NCBI GenBank assembly: GCA_041399205.1
Contig: JAWKTK010000027.1
Span: 1 to 64,000 of the forward strand
Reading direction: 5' to 3'
Source: JAGQOZ01 sp041399205
GTDB taxonomy: Bacteria > Planctomycetota > Planctomycetia > Pirellulales > Pirellulaceae
DNA length: 64,000 nucleotides
The position numbers and the translations under genes were made by a program. Under the pieces are notes generated by a model, which made no database searches, was not told the origin of the DNA, and saw nothing but the letters and a program-made list of their open reading frames with translations. Of the stretch, positions 41,635 through 50,398 are shown one piece after another (the stretch's first letter is position 1; each line of letters begins with the position of its first letter).

Positions 41635-43149
41635 TTGGCCATTGAAACCCTAGCGGTCACTTATCCGGCCGGTTCGGCTCAAGATCGGTTTGGTAACCCG
41701 GCGACTCTGGCAACCGTGATTCCCGTTCATCCAGATCGGTTGCCCGCGCCGTTGCCAGAACACTTGAACCCTGAACTGGTAGTTTCCGTGCAGGCTGGTA
41801 CCGACGACGGTTTCAACTTGGCGGGTGGTTCCACGGCGTTTGCCGTGCCAGCGCCGATCACGTTTCCCAACCTGGAAGGCTTGTCGCCAGGTGAAAAGAG
41901 CGTGATTTGGTCGTTTGACCATGACGCCGGATCTTGGCGAACGGTTGGTAACGGTACTGTCAGCGGTGATGCGCGAACGATTGTTTCCGATCCGGGCGTG
42001 GGTATCTTGGCGCCAGGCTGGCACTTTACCAGCGCTGGTTCGCCCGTTAGCAGCGGCGTGGTTCCCAATGATTCGTACTATGTATTCGAATACGATGGTT
42101 TCCAGTTACGAGGTGTCTTGGCGGCGGGCGAAGCGTTGGACGATGTCCTGCCGGGCAACACCAACTTCGAATTGATCGTGTTTGACGTGGCCACACAACA
42201 GGTGGCTCGACAGACGGGCCGCACGGCTGCCAGTGGCCAAACCACGGTCTTGCCTGCGTTGGTGTATCAAGATTCGGCCGGGTTGCCCGATGTAGACGGT
42301 GAAGGTTTAGTGGATCTGGCCGAACGCGCGGTAGGTACTTCGTTAACCAACCCCGATACGGATCAAGATGGTATCAATGACTTGGCCGAAGTGTTGCAGG
42401 GCTTGTCGCCTTTGGGTGCCAACGCGTTTCCAACAGGTGTGATTGCCAATTTGAATTTATTGGGTCCAGCCACGGCTGTGGAACTGGCCGATCGGTTTGC
42501 CTATGTGGCTACCGGCGACTACGGCTTGGCGATTGTCGATATCACGCGGTTTGACGATCCGATTATTGTGGGACAGTTACGATTGCGCGGCACCGCGTTG
42601 GATGTGTCGGTTGATCCGGTTTCGCAAACAGCCGTCGTGGTCACGGCCGACAGCGGAACGCACTTTGTGGATGTTTCGGATCCCCTGCTGCCAGTCCTTC
42701 GTCGCACGGCCACCACCAACGGCGCTGCTGTGGAAGTGATTGACAGTTTGGCCTACGTTGCTTCTGACACGAAGCTGGTGGTCTTTGAATGTTCGACAGC
42801 CGAATTAATGGCCAGCACATTCTTAAGTGGTGGCCAGAATGTCACCGATTTGGCGATTGATCAAGACTTTGTGTATGCCGTGGATGCGAATCAAACGCTG
42901 TATGTCTTGGAACGAAGCGGCGTGACACTTGTCGAACGCAGCACGATTTCTGTGTCTCATGCGGCTGGACGCGTCTTTGCCGCCAACGGCACCGTCTACG
43001 TAACTTCGCCGGGTAATCGAGGTGGCTATAGTACCATCAATGTGCAAAATCCCAGTTCGCCGACGGTCATTAGTGGTCCGGATATCGTGTCTCCCAACAT
43101 CGGCCCCGGGACGGACGTGGCTGTGAACGCGCCAACGTCGGCTTGTTAG
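41635..43149 (+). CDS. TSP3-like loops and LVIVD-type propeller segment
   Basis: 504 codons; no real start, since meaningful sequence enters from the previous fragment. Ca-binding TSP3-like loops at about 42290-42400 (DVDGEGLVDLAE, NPDTDQDGINDLAE). From about 42440 repeated strands of the LVIVD type (YVATGDYGLAIVDITRFDDP, GTHFVDVSDPLLP, VYAVDANQTLYVLE) should form a beta-propeller. The frame ends at TSAC, and VGLLVGTVGNLHVVDV continues after one missing or extra base near 43140. Confidence 0.68.
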   Translation: MAIETLAVTYPAGSAQDRFGNPATLATVIPVHPDRLPAPLPEHLNPELVVSVQAGTDDGFNLAGGSTAFAVPAPITFPNLEGLSPGEKSVIWSFDHDAGSWRTVGNGTVSGDARTIVSDPGVGILAPGWHFTSAGSPVSSGVVPNDSYYVFEYDGFQLRGVLAAGEALDDVLPGNTNFELIVFDVATQQVARQTGRTAASGQTTVLPALVYQDSAGLPDVDGEGLVDLAERAVGTSLTNPDTDQDGINDLAEVLQGLSPLGANAFPTGVIANLNLLGPATAVELADRFAYVATGDYGLAIVDITRFDDPIIVGQLRLRGTALDVSVDPVSQTAVVVTADSGTHFVDVSDPLLPVLRRTATTNGAAVEVIDSLAYVASDTKLVVFECSTAELMASTFLSGGQNVTDLAIDQDFVYAVDANQTLYVLERSGVTLVERSTISVSHAAGRVFAANGTVYVTSPGNRGGYSTINVQNPSSPTVISGPDIVSPNIGPGTDVAVNAPTSAC

Positions 43150-44345
43150 TCGGCACGGTTGGCAATCTGCATGTAGTGGATGTTATAAACACATCCGATC
43201 TGACCAATACCAATGCCTTTTTAACTCGGTTCGAACTGGAATCGTCGCCGTTGGATGTCGCCATTGGCGCCGGACTGGGCTACGTGGCAGCCGGCAGCGA
43301 TGGTCTGCATGTGGTGAACTACCTGTCGTTTGATTCGGCTGGGCAAGCTCCCACGGTACAGGCGATTGGCCCGGACTCCAGTAACTTAGAGGAAGGTTCG
43401 CTGGTAGCCTACAGTGCCATTGTCATCGATGACGTACAGGTGCAACGAGTCGAACTGCTGATGAATGGCCAAGTGGTAGCAACCGACCTCTCGACTCCTT
43501 TCAATCTGAACGCCGTGGTACCTCCCTTGGCGGCGGGTGGCCAAGTGCAATTCCAAGTCCGAGCTTGGGACACTGGCGGCAATGTCGGAACTTCCACAGT
43601 CGAATCGTTTACCGTGATCCCCGATCAGACTCCGCCACAGTTGATCGCCTCCAGTCCGCAGAACAACGGCGCTGGCTTCCAGTTGCAGACAGCATCTTTA
43701 CGATTCAACGAACCATTGAATGAAGCGGCTTTGAATCTAACTGGTTTTACGCTGACTGATTTAGGAGCGAATTTTGAACTGGGTGGTGGCGACGATACCA
43801 ATCTTCCCATTGCCGGCGTTCGGCTGGTATCGCCTCGTAATGTTGCCTTAGACTTTGGCGAAGCGCTGCCGCAAGGCCGTTATCAACTAACCATTAGTCC
43901 GTCGGTGATTCGCGACGGAGCCGGAAACGCGTTAGCCGAACCGGTGCGAATCATCTTTACCAATTTCGATGCGAATGTCGCGAACGCGGTGGCTTGGATA
44001 TCGGACGCCGACGGTAACTGGAACGATCCGGCCAACTGGAGCACCGGCGTGGTCCCCGGTCCCGACGACAATGTCATCATCGATCGTTTTACCGCCGATC
44101 CCAAGATCACCATCAATTCCGGCACGGTGCAAGTTCGCAGCATCCGCAGCGCCGAACCGCTGCAGGTGATCAACAACGCCACCCTGATCGTCACCGAACC
44201 TTCCATCCTGGACAACACCACCAACATCAACGGCGCACGGTCGAAGCCCGAGGACCCAACGCCTCATTTACCGTCTCCGGAGCAGCCAATGTTGATGGAG
44301 CATCATTGCTCGCAACAGGTGGTGTCATTAGTTTACCGAGTGTGA
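43143..44345 (+). CDS. propeller end, Ig-like domains and beta-helix entry segment
   Basis: It starts with the last propeller blade (VGNLHVVDVINTSDL). Two Ig-like domains follow at about 43360-43620 (VQRVELLMNGQVVATD) and 43625-43960 (TPPQLIASSPQNNGAG, a Big_5-like unit). About 43990-44230 is WISDADGNWNDPANWSTGVVPGPDD, the opening of a G8/pectate-lyase-like beta-helix passenger seen in many autotransporter-like proteins. The true reading leaves this frame near 44250. Confidence 0.68.
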   Translation: MLVGTVGNLHVVDVINTSDLTNTNAFLTRFELESSPLDVAIGAGLGYVAAGSDGLHVVNYLSFDSAGQAPTVQAIGPDSSNLEEGSLVAYSAIVIDDVQVQRVELLMNGQVVATDLSTPFNLNAVVPPLAAGGQVQFQVRAWDTGGNVGTSTVESFTVIPDQTPPQLIASSPQNNGAGFQLQTASLRFNEPLNEAALNLTGFTLTDLGANFELGGGDDTNLPIAGVRLVSPRNVALDFGEALPQGRYQLTISPSVIRDGAGNALAEPVRIIFTNFDANVANAVAWISDADGNWNDPANWSTGVVPGPDDNVIIDRFTADPKITINSGTVQVRSIRSAEPLQVINNATLIVTEPSILDNTTNINGARSKPEDPTPHLPSPEQPMLMEHHCSQQVVSLVYRV

Positions 44346-45394
44346 CGAGTTATGTGCAGGATGTGCGTAATACGACAAGGACATTGCGAGCCAGCGGAAT
44401 CGGTAGTGAATTGAATCTTCCCAATCTTCAAAATATTAATGTATCCGGCGGCGTCGGACGAGGATTCAATGAAGCGTCAATATTGCAGATTGAAGCCCTC
44501 AACGGTGGCGTCGTTGGCCTAAGCCGCGTCGGACAAATTGAAGATACTTCGGGAGACTACGACGGGACACTGATTAAGTCGGAAGGCCAAGGCAGTCTCG
44601 TTGACCTCTCGTCACTCGTTAATTTCATAGATAACGACGGAGGTAGTTTCCCTTCGTTCATGACGGCCAACGATCGGGGGCAGATTCGAACTCCTAATCT
44701 CGCGACCTTACGTGAAGTTAATGTGACCACGGATGGAATTGGAACAATCGCACTTTCGAATGTCCACACATGGAACAACAGTATCCTCACGGTATCTTCA
44801 ATAGATTTCTCGCTTCCGAATCTCACAACCTTTCAGGCGGGACGCATTACGGTGAATGCCGACGCCTCTTTGTCCATGCCACTTTTAACGACAATCGAAT
44901 CTTCCGTCCTGACATTGGCGGATGGTGGAAACGTGGAAGTGCCGATATTGGAAAATATTAATCGTGCATCGATTCTTGTTGGAAGTGGCGTTCCCCTAAC
45001 ACTACCCTTAATCACGAGTTACGTACAGGATGTGCGTAATACGACAAGGACATTGCGAGCCAGCGGAATCGGCAGTGAATTGAATCTTCCCAATCTTCGT
45101 AATATTAATGTATCCGGCGGCGTCGGACGAGGATTCAATGAAGCGTCAATATTGCAGATTGAAGCCCTCAACGGTGGCGTCGTTGGCCTAAGCCGCGTCG
45201 GACAAATTGAAGATACTTCGGGAGACTACGACGGGACACTGATTAAGTCGGAAGGCCAAGGCAGTCTCGTTGACCTCTCGTCACTCGTTAATTTCATAGA
45301 TAACGACGGAGGTAGTTTCCCTTCGTTCATGACGGCCAACGATCGGGGGCAGATTCGAACTCTAATCTCGCGACCTTACGTGAAGTTAATGTGA
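44306..45394 (+). CDS. first repeats of the 223-residue tandem array
   Basis: The reading is in frame from about 44260. Each repeat unit runs from SYVQDVRNTTRTLRASG through GRGFNEASILQIEALNGG, SGDYDGTLIKSEGQGS, TFQAGRITVNADASL and ILENINRASILVGSG. Leu/Asn/Ile periodicity suggests a beta-helix or LRR-like solenoid. The frame terminates after IRTLISRPYVKLM because one C is missing at about 45364 (ACTCTAATC against ACTCCTAATC in the other copies). Confidence 0.7.
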   Translation: MLATGGVISLPSVTSYVQDVRNTTRTLRASGIGSELNLPNLQNINVSGGVGRGFNEASILQIEALNGGVVGLSRVGQIEDTSGDYDGTLIKSEGQGSLVDLSSLVNFIDNDGGSFPSFMTANDRGQIRTPNLATLREVNVTTDGIGTIALSNVHTWNNSILTVSSIDFSLPNLTTFQAGRITVNADASLSMPLLTTIESSVLTLADGGNVEVPILENINRASILVGSGVPLTLPLITSYVQDVRNTTRTLRASGIGSELNLPNLRNINVSGGVGRGFNEASILQIEALNGGVVGLSRVGQIEDTSGDYDGTLIKSEGQGSLVDLSSLVNFIDNDGGSFPSFMTANDRGQIRTLISRPYVKLM

Positions 45395-46645
45395 CCACGG
45401 ATGGAATTGGAACAATCGCACTTTCGAATGTCCACACATGGAACAACAGTATCCTCACGGTATCTTCAATAGATTTCTCGCTTCCGAATCTCACAACCTT
45501 TCAGGCGGGACGCATTACGGTGAATGCCGACGCCTCTTTGTCCATGCCACTTTTAACGACAATCGAATCTTCCGTCCTGACATTGGCGGATGGTGGAAAC
45601 GTGGAAGTGCCGATATTGGAAAATATTAATCGTGCATCGATTCTTGTTGGAAGTGGCGTTCCCCTAACACTACCCTTAATCACGAGTTACGTACAGGATG
45701 TGCGTAATACGACAAGGACATTGCGAGCCAGCGGAATCGGCAGTGAATTGAATCTTCCCAATCTTCGTAATATTAATGTATCCGGCGGCGTCGGACGAGG
45801 ATTCAATGAAGCGTCAATATTGCAGATTGAAGCCCTCAACGGTGGCGTCGTTGGCCTAAGCCGCGTGGGACAAATTGAAGATACTTCGGGAGACTACGAC
45901 GGGACACTGATTAAGTCGGAAGGCCAAGGCAGTCTCGTTGACCTCTCGTCACTCGTTAATTTCATAGATAACGACGGAGGTAGTTTCCCTTCGTTCATGA
46001 CGGCCAACGATCGGGGGCAGATTCGAACTCCTAATCTCGCGACCTTACGTGAAGTTAATGTGACCACGGATGGAATTGGAACAATCGCACTTTCGAATGT
46101 CCACACATGGAACAACAGTATCCTCACGGTATCTTCAATAGATTTCTCGCTTCCGAATCTCACAACCTTTCAGGCGGGACGCATTACGGTGAATGCCGAC
46201 GCCTCTTTGTCCATGCCACTTTTAACGACAATCGAATCTTCCGTCCTGACATTGGCGGATGGTGGAAACGTGGAAGTGCCGATATTGGAAAATATTAATC
46301 GTGCATCGATTCTTGTTGGAAGTGGCGTTCCCCTAACACTACCCTTAATCACGAGTTACGTACAGGATGTGCGTAATACGACAAGGACATTGCGAGCCAG
46401 CGGAATCGGCAGTGAATTGAATCTTCCCAATCTTCGTAATATTAATGTATCCGGCGGCGTCGGACGAGGATTCAATGAAGCGTCAATATTGCAGATTGAA
46501 GCCCTCAACGGTGGCGTCGTTGGCTCTAAGCCGCGTGGGACAAATTGAAGATACTTCGGGAGACTACGACGGGACACTGATTAAGTCGGAAGGCCAAGGC
46601 AGTCTCGTTGACCTCTCATCGCTCGTTAATTTCATAGATAACGAC
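44348..46645 (+). repeat. 3.4 tandem copies of a 669-bp coding repeat
   Basis: Units start at 44348, 45017, 45685 and 46354 (spacing 669, 668, 669). They are almost identical at the DNA level, including synonymous positions. Differences are limited to a few bases near the unit 1 start, one missing C in unit 2, and the degenerate end of unit 4. Confidence 0.92.
45391..46548 (+). CDS. later repeats of the 223-residue tandem array
   Basis: Continuation of the same solenoid after the one-base deletion at about 45364. It contains the end of unit 2, all of unit 3 and the start of unit 4. It breaks at about 46524, where GGCTCTAAGCC replaces GGCCTAAGCC, giving GSKPRGTN instead of GLSRVGQIED. Confidence 0.7.
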   Translation: MTTDGIGTIALSNVHTWNNSILTVSSIDFSLPNLTTFQAGRITVNADASLSMPLLTTIESSVLTLADGGNVEVPILENINRASILVGSGVPLTLPLITSYVQDVRNTTRTLRASGIGSELNLPNLRNINVSGGVGRGFNEASILQIEALNGGVVGLSRVGQIEDTSGDYDGTLIKSEGQGSLVDLSSLVNFIDNDGGSFPSFMTANDRGQIRTPNLATLREVNVTTDGIGTIALSNVHTWNNSILTVSSIDFSLPNLTTFQAGRITVNADASLSMPLLTTIESSVLTLADGGNVEVPILENINRASILVGSGVPLTLPLITSYVQDVRNTTRTLRASGIGSELNLPNLRNINVSGGVGRGFNEASILQIEALNGGVVGSKPRGTN

Positions 46646-46861
46646 AGTGCGTTTTCGTCCACAATGTCGGCGAGTCTTGGGGCACATATACTTGCAACTT
46701 CTCTCGCCCAAACAGCCAACGTCATCATCACCGAAGAAGCCGGCGGCGTTGTTCACGCGCCCTGTGGGTGCTGTGGCGGCGGCGGTGGATTGGTGGTTTC
46801 AGGAACAGAATTGGAAAAAGGTACTGGCTGGTCGATTCGATTCTTAACGGCCGAAGCCTAG
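46549..46861 (+). pseudogene. C-terminal tail of the second LEPR protein
   Basis: Reading resumes as LSRVGQIEDTSGDYDGT and then leaves the repeat at SLVNFIDNDSAFSSTM. It continues to a tail with NVIITEEAGGVVHAPCGCCGGGGG and the stop at 46861. No sorting or anchoring motif is evident; the Cys/Gly cluster is unusual. Confidence 0.55.
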
Positions 46862-46965
46862 CGTCACTTACTTGGTGGCGACGATATCCCCTTATGTTTG
46901 GTTGGCGGCTATAATCCAGGTTTGTCGTTCGATTTTGACAGGAATCACACCGCTGGACGGACAGA

Positions 46966-49900
46966 ATGGACGAACCAAGGACAGAAAGACAACCAGAAGC
47001 CGTTATCAATGATCCAGCGGCGATCGATAAGCTGATTAACGCCTTTTCGCAGCAATGGAAAGCCTCGGAGTGCGGTGCACCGGTTCCTCGTCTGGAAGAC
47101 TATCTGCAACGCGTAGCAGCCGATAAATTGGCAGCCGTGTTTAGCGATTTACTGCAGATTGACATCTCGTTTCGGGAAAGTCGCCAGCTGGTGATTGATC
47201 CGGCGGACATGCAAAAACGTTTTCCCCAGTTTTCGCATCTGATTCAACCGGTGCTGAACGATCCTAGCTGCCTGACCACGTCCTTGAATGCTCATCTGAA
47301 TAGCACTCAAGATGGACAAAAGCAGCTCAGTGAGTCTGATATCGTCATCTCTGGTGCGGACGACGATATCCACAGGCCGACTCGTTTGCCAAAGACTGTC
47401 GAATCTGATGCCTTGCTGGACCAGGCAAACGACGTCGAAGATCATTCCGCAGAAAACGCGAACGGGGGATCGACTACGGAAGAACTGATGCCCAGCAGCA
47501 TCGGACGCTTTGTCATTCAAAAGGTATTGGGCGAAGGAGCATTTGGCCGAGTCTACTTGGCGATGGATTCCGAACTACGGCGGCCTGTCGCATTAAAGGT
47601 CTTGAAGGCCGGCGCGTTCGCCAGCATGAAGAACGTGGAATCGTTTATTAATGAAGCACGCAATGCCGCCAGACTTCGCCATCCCGGCTTAGTCACCGTC
47701 TACGACGTCCAGAAGTATCAGGGACGTCCGTTTGTGGTGCAGGAATATATTGCTGGTCAAACGCTGGCGAATTTGCTGAGAAGTAATCGGCTCAGTCTAC
47801 CAGAAATGGTGCGGATGGTGATTGACATTGCCGACGCCATTGGAGCCGCGCATGCGCAAGGCCTAGTGCATCGCGATTTGAAACCGGCGAACATTCTGTT
47901 AAACCAGCAAGGCAGGCCGCATGTGGCTGACTTTGGCTTGGCGCTGCATGAAAGTGTGCAAAGAAAACGCAAAGGAGAAGTCTCTGGGACGCCGGCGTAC
48001 ATGTCTCCGGAACAGCTTCGCGGCGAAAGTCATCGCCTGGATGGCCGGACGGATATCTGGAGTTTGGGAGTGATTTTCTATGAGATGCTGGCAGGGAAAC
48101 GCCCCTTCGATGGACAGAATCAGGCCGAATTGTTGGATGAAATTCAAAACCGCGAGCCTCGTCCGCCGCGCCAACTAACTCGGAATTCCGATATTGACGA
48201 CGAACTGGAACGTATCTGCCTGAAGTGCTTGGAAAAGCGAAGCAGTAATCGATACGGTTCGGCCACGCAATTGATAGACGATCTACAGTATTGGTTGCAG
48301 TCAGGCCATAGTCGGACGACCGAGCCGGTCAGCCGGACTTACGCTTTGCCATCAACATCGCCCGGAACGAAACCGGCAACCGTTGATTCTCCTGTCGAAG
48401 GCACGTCGCCAGTCGTTCCGAAGGGATTGCGATCTTTTGATCAAGACGATGCCGATTTCTTTTTGTTGTTATTGCCGGGGCCTCGAGACAGGCATGGATT
48501 GCCCGAGACAATTCGGTATTGGAAATCCAAGATTGAACAGACCGATGCCGAGCAAACGTTTGGGGTGGGGTTGATTTACGGACCATCGGGTTGCGGCAAG
48601 TCATCGTTTGTGAAAGCGGGTTTGTTGCCGTTGTTGGATTCGCACGTCACGTCCATCCATTTGGAAGCAGCGCCAGACCAAACCGATGTTCGACTGAAAA
48701 AGGCGTTGGTCAAACGCTTTCCGCAGCTAGAGCAATATGGAACCAGTGCCGAAATGATGCGGGCAATTCGCGAAGGCGAGGTGGGTTATGGCAAAGTCCT
48801 GTTGGTAATAGACCAATTTGAACAGTGGCTATACAGCACGAAGTCGTTCGAATCGACCGTAATTGGTGATGCACTTAGGCAGTGTGATGGAGCAGTACTG
48901 CAGTGCTTGCTGTTGGTGCGAGATGACTTTTGGATGGCTATTAGTCGTTTCATGCATGAATTAGAGATTGAAATTGAAGGATCGAATAGTCGCGCCGTTG
49001 ACCTGTTTGATCCGGACCATGCCAAGAAGATTCTGATTCTGTTGGGCCAAGCGTATGGACGGTTGCCCAACCCAGAAGACAAGGAGCTTTCTGCAGATCA
49101 GCACGATTTCATTGACAGTGCCATAGATGGGATCTGTGAAAATGGAAAAGTGGTTTGTGTGCGGCTATCTTTGTTTGCGGACATGGTCAAGAATCGATCT
49201 TGGTCTGTGAGCGAATTGAAAAAGTTGGGCGGCACAGAAGGCGTAGGCGAAAAATTCTTGGAAGAAACGTTCAATTCCGCGTCGGCTCCGCCCCATCATC
49301 GATTTCATCAACAGGCGGCTCGTGAAGTTCTGGCCGCTCTGTTACCCGAAGTTGCGACAGGAATCAAAGGAGCAATGCGGTCCAAGAGCGAATTGCTTCA
49401 GCTATCCGGTTATGAAAAGCGGCCAGAGGAATTTGAACGGTTGATTCGCATTTTGGATCGCGATCTTCGCTTGATTACACCGGCCGAAGTAGGTGATCGA
49501 GACGAATCGTCTTCGCCAGAATACTATCAGCTGACGCACGACTTTTTGGTGCCTTCGCTGCGAACTTGGTTGACTCGGAAGAAGAAGGAAACACGGCGAG
49601 GCCAGGCGGAGATTCGCTTGGAAGATCGTGCCAGTCTATGGTCGAATCGTCCCGAGCGGCGTTTGCTGCCCGGCAGCTTGGACTATTTGCGAATGAGGTT
49701 CTTGACCGAACGTAAGAAATGGACGCCCAGCCAGCGGCAGTTTATGCAGGCAGCAGGTAGACACCATACCGTGCGTTCGATGCTGGCCTTGCTGATGGCA
49801 CTATTTTTGGGCTGGAGTGGTCAGCAGGTCTATCAACGGATGCGTGCCGACGCGTTGGTTGAAAAACTGGTATCTGCGTCCGCGGATGAACTGCCGTCGA

Positions 49901-50199
49901 TGACGCCCCAGTTAGCCAAGTACATGAACTTTGCACGCCCCAAATTAGAAGACTACGTGCAAGGTGAACGGATTAACAAAAAAGCACAACTGCACGCCCG
50001 TATTGCACTGGCCGCGACGGACAAGGGAACACGTCAGTCCGTTGGTGTAGCCTGCTGGAAGACCATCCCAACTACATGGAACCGGTACTATTGGCACTTG
50101 CGCGTGGCGCGTTGGCAGCGGCCCCACGCTTTGGCAAGTCTTGGAATCGACTGCCGAATCTGCGGAAACACGCTTTCGTGCCGGCGTGGCACTCGCTAA
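46966..50199 (+). CDS. Ser/Thr protein kinase fused to nSTAND NTPase (N-terminal part of kinase-nSTAND-FGE protein)
   Basis: Residues 1-110 are the N-terminal region common in planctomycete kinases (RLEDYLQRV, RFPQFSHLIQPVL). The kinase domain is at about 180-445: GEGAFGRV (189-196), ALKVLK with Lys211, HRDLKPAN (302-309), DFG (322-324), SPE (347-349) and DIWSLG, all active-type. Residues 495-900 are an nSTAND-type STAND NTPase: Walker A GPSGCGKSS (539-547), Walker B LLVIDQFE (612-619), and a winged-helix-like YQLTHDFLVPSLRTWL. A transmembrane helix follows at about 934-948 (LALLMALFLGW). The true reading shifts near 50045 (SLLEDHPNYMEPVLLALARG) and again near 50130; the last 50 residues of this frame are spurious. 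Confidence 0.85.
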   Translation: MDEPRTERQPEAVINDPAAIDKLINAFSQQWKASECGAPVPRLEDYLQRVAADKLAAVFSDLLQIDISFRESRQLVIDPADMQKRFPQFSHLIQPVLNDPSCLTTSLNAHLNSTQDGQKQLSESDIVISGADDDIHRPTRLPKTVESDALLDQANDVEDHSAENANGGSTTEELMPSSIGRFVIQKVLGEGAFGRVYLAMDSELRRPVALKVLKAGAFASMKNVESFINEARNAARLRHPGLVTVYDVQKYQGRPFVVQEYIAGQTLANLLRSNRLSLPEMVRMVIDIADAIGAAHAQGLVHRDLKPANILLNQQGRPHVADFGLALHESVQRKRKGEVSGTPAYMSPEQLRGESHRLDGRTDIWSLGVIFYEMLAGKRPFDGQNQAELLDEIQNREPRPPRQLTRNSDIDDELERICLKCLEKRSSNRYGSATQLIDDLQYWLQSGHSRTTEPVSRTYALPSTSPGTKPATVDSPVEGTSPVVPKGLRSFDQDDADFFLLLLPGPRDRHGLPETIRYWKSKIEQTDAEQTFGVGLIYGPSGCGKSSFVKAGLLPLLDSHVTSIHLEAAPDQTDVRLKKALVKRFPQLEQYGTSAEMMRAIREGEVGYGKVLLVIDQFEQWLYSTKSFESTVIGDALRQCDGAVLQCLLLVRDDFWMAISRFMHELEIEIEGSNSRAVDLFDPDHAKKILILLGQAYGRLPNPEDKELSADQHDFIDSAIDGICENGKVVCVRLSLFADMVKNRSWSVSELKKLGGTEGVGEKFLEETFNSASAPPHHRFHQQAAREVLAALLPEVATGIKGAMRSKSELLQLSGYEKRPEEFERLIRILDRDLRLITPAEVGDRDESSSPEYYQLTHDFLVPSLRTWLTRKKKETRRGQAEIRLEDRASLWSNRPERRLLPGSLDYLRMRFLTERKKWTPSQRQFMQAAGRHHTVRSMLALLMALFLGWSGQQVYQRMRADALVEKLVSASADELPSMTPQLAKYMNFARPKLEDYVQGERINKKAQLHARIALAATDKGTRQSVGVACWKTIPTTWNRYYWHLRVARWQRPHALASLGIDCRICGNTLSCRRGTR

Positions 50200-50398
50200 C
50201 CTGGATCCGACCGCCGATCAATGGAGCGATCGTTCTATTGAATTCGTAGCAAGGCAGTTAGTGGAAGGTAATCCGGAACACCAGGCGCATTCCGCAAAAT
50301 CCTGCGACCGCTGAAGAAGCCATTGCAGCAACGGCTGGAACCATGGTATTTGGAGCGGGACTTCTACCGATGCGGTAGAAGTCAGTATCGCCAACGCC

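Larger units (their letters stand above)
40394..46861 (+). pseudogene. second large LEPR surface-protein locus, frameshifted
   Basis: Joining frames gives a product of about 2,150 residues: LEPR motif, dockerin-like loops, Big-type Ig domain, TSP3-like Ca loops, LVIVD-type propeller, Ig-like domains and 3.4 near-identical 223-residue repeats, then a short C-terminal tail with CGCCGGGGG. Single-base breaks lie near 41620, 43140, 44260, 45364 and 46524. Two of these fall inside repeat copies whose sister copies are intact, so the break positions can be pinned to one base. If the indels are errors, this is one complete secreted protein. Confidence 0.72.

Noticed and set aside
44348..46645. CRISPR-like or satellite repeat
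   Set aside because: The 669-base direct repeats are contiguous, have no spacers and encode an in-frame protein unit.
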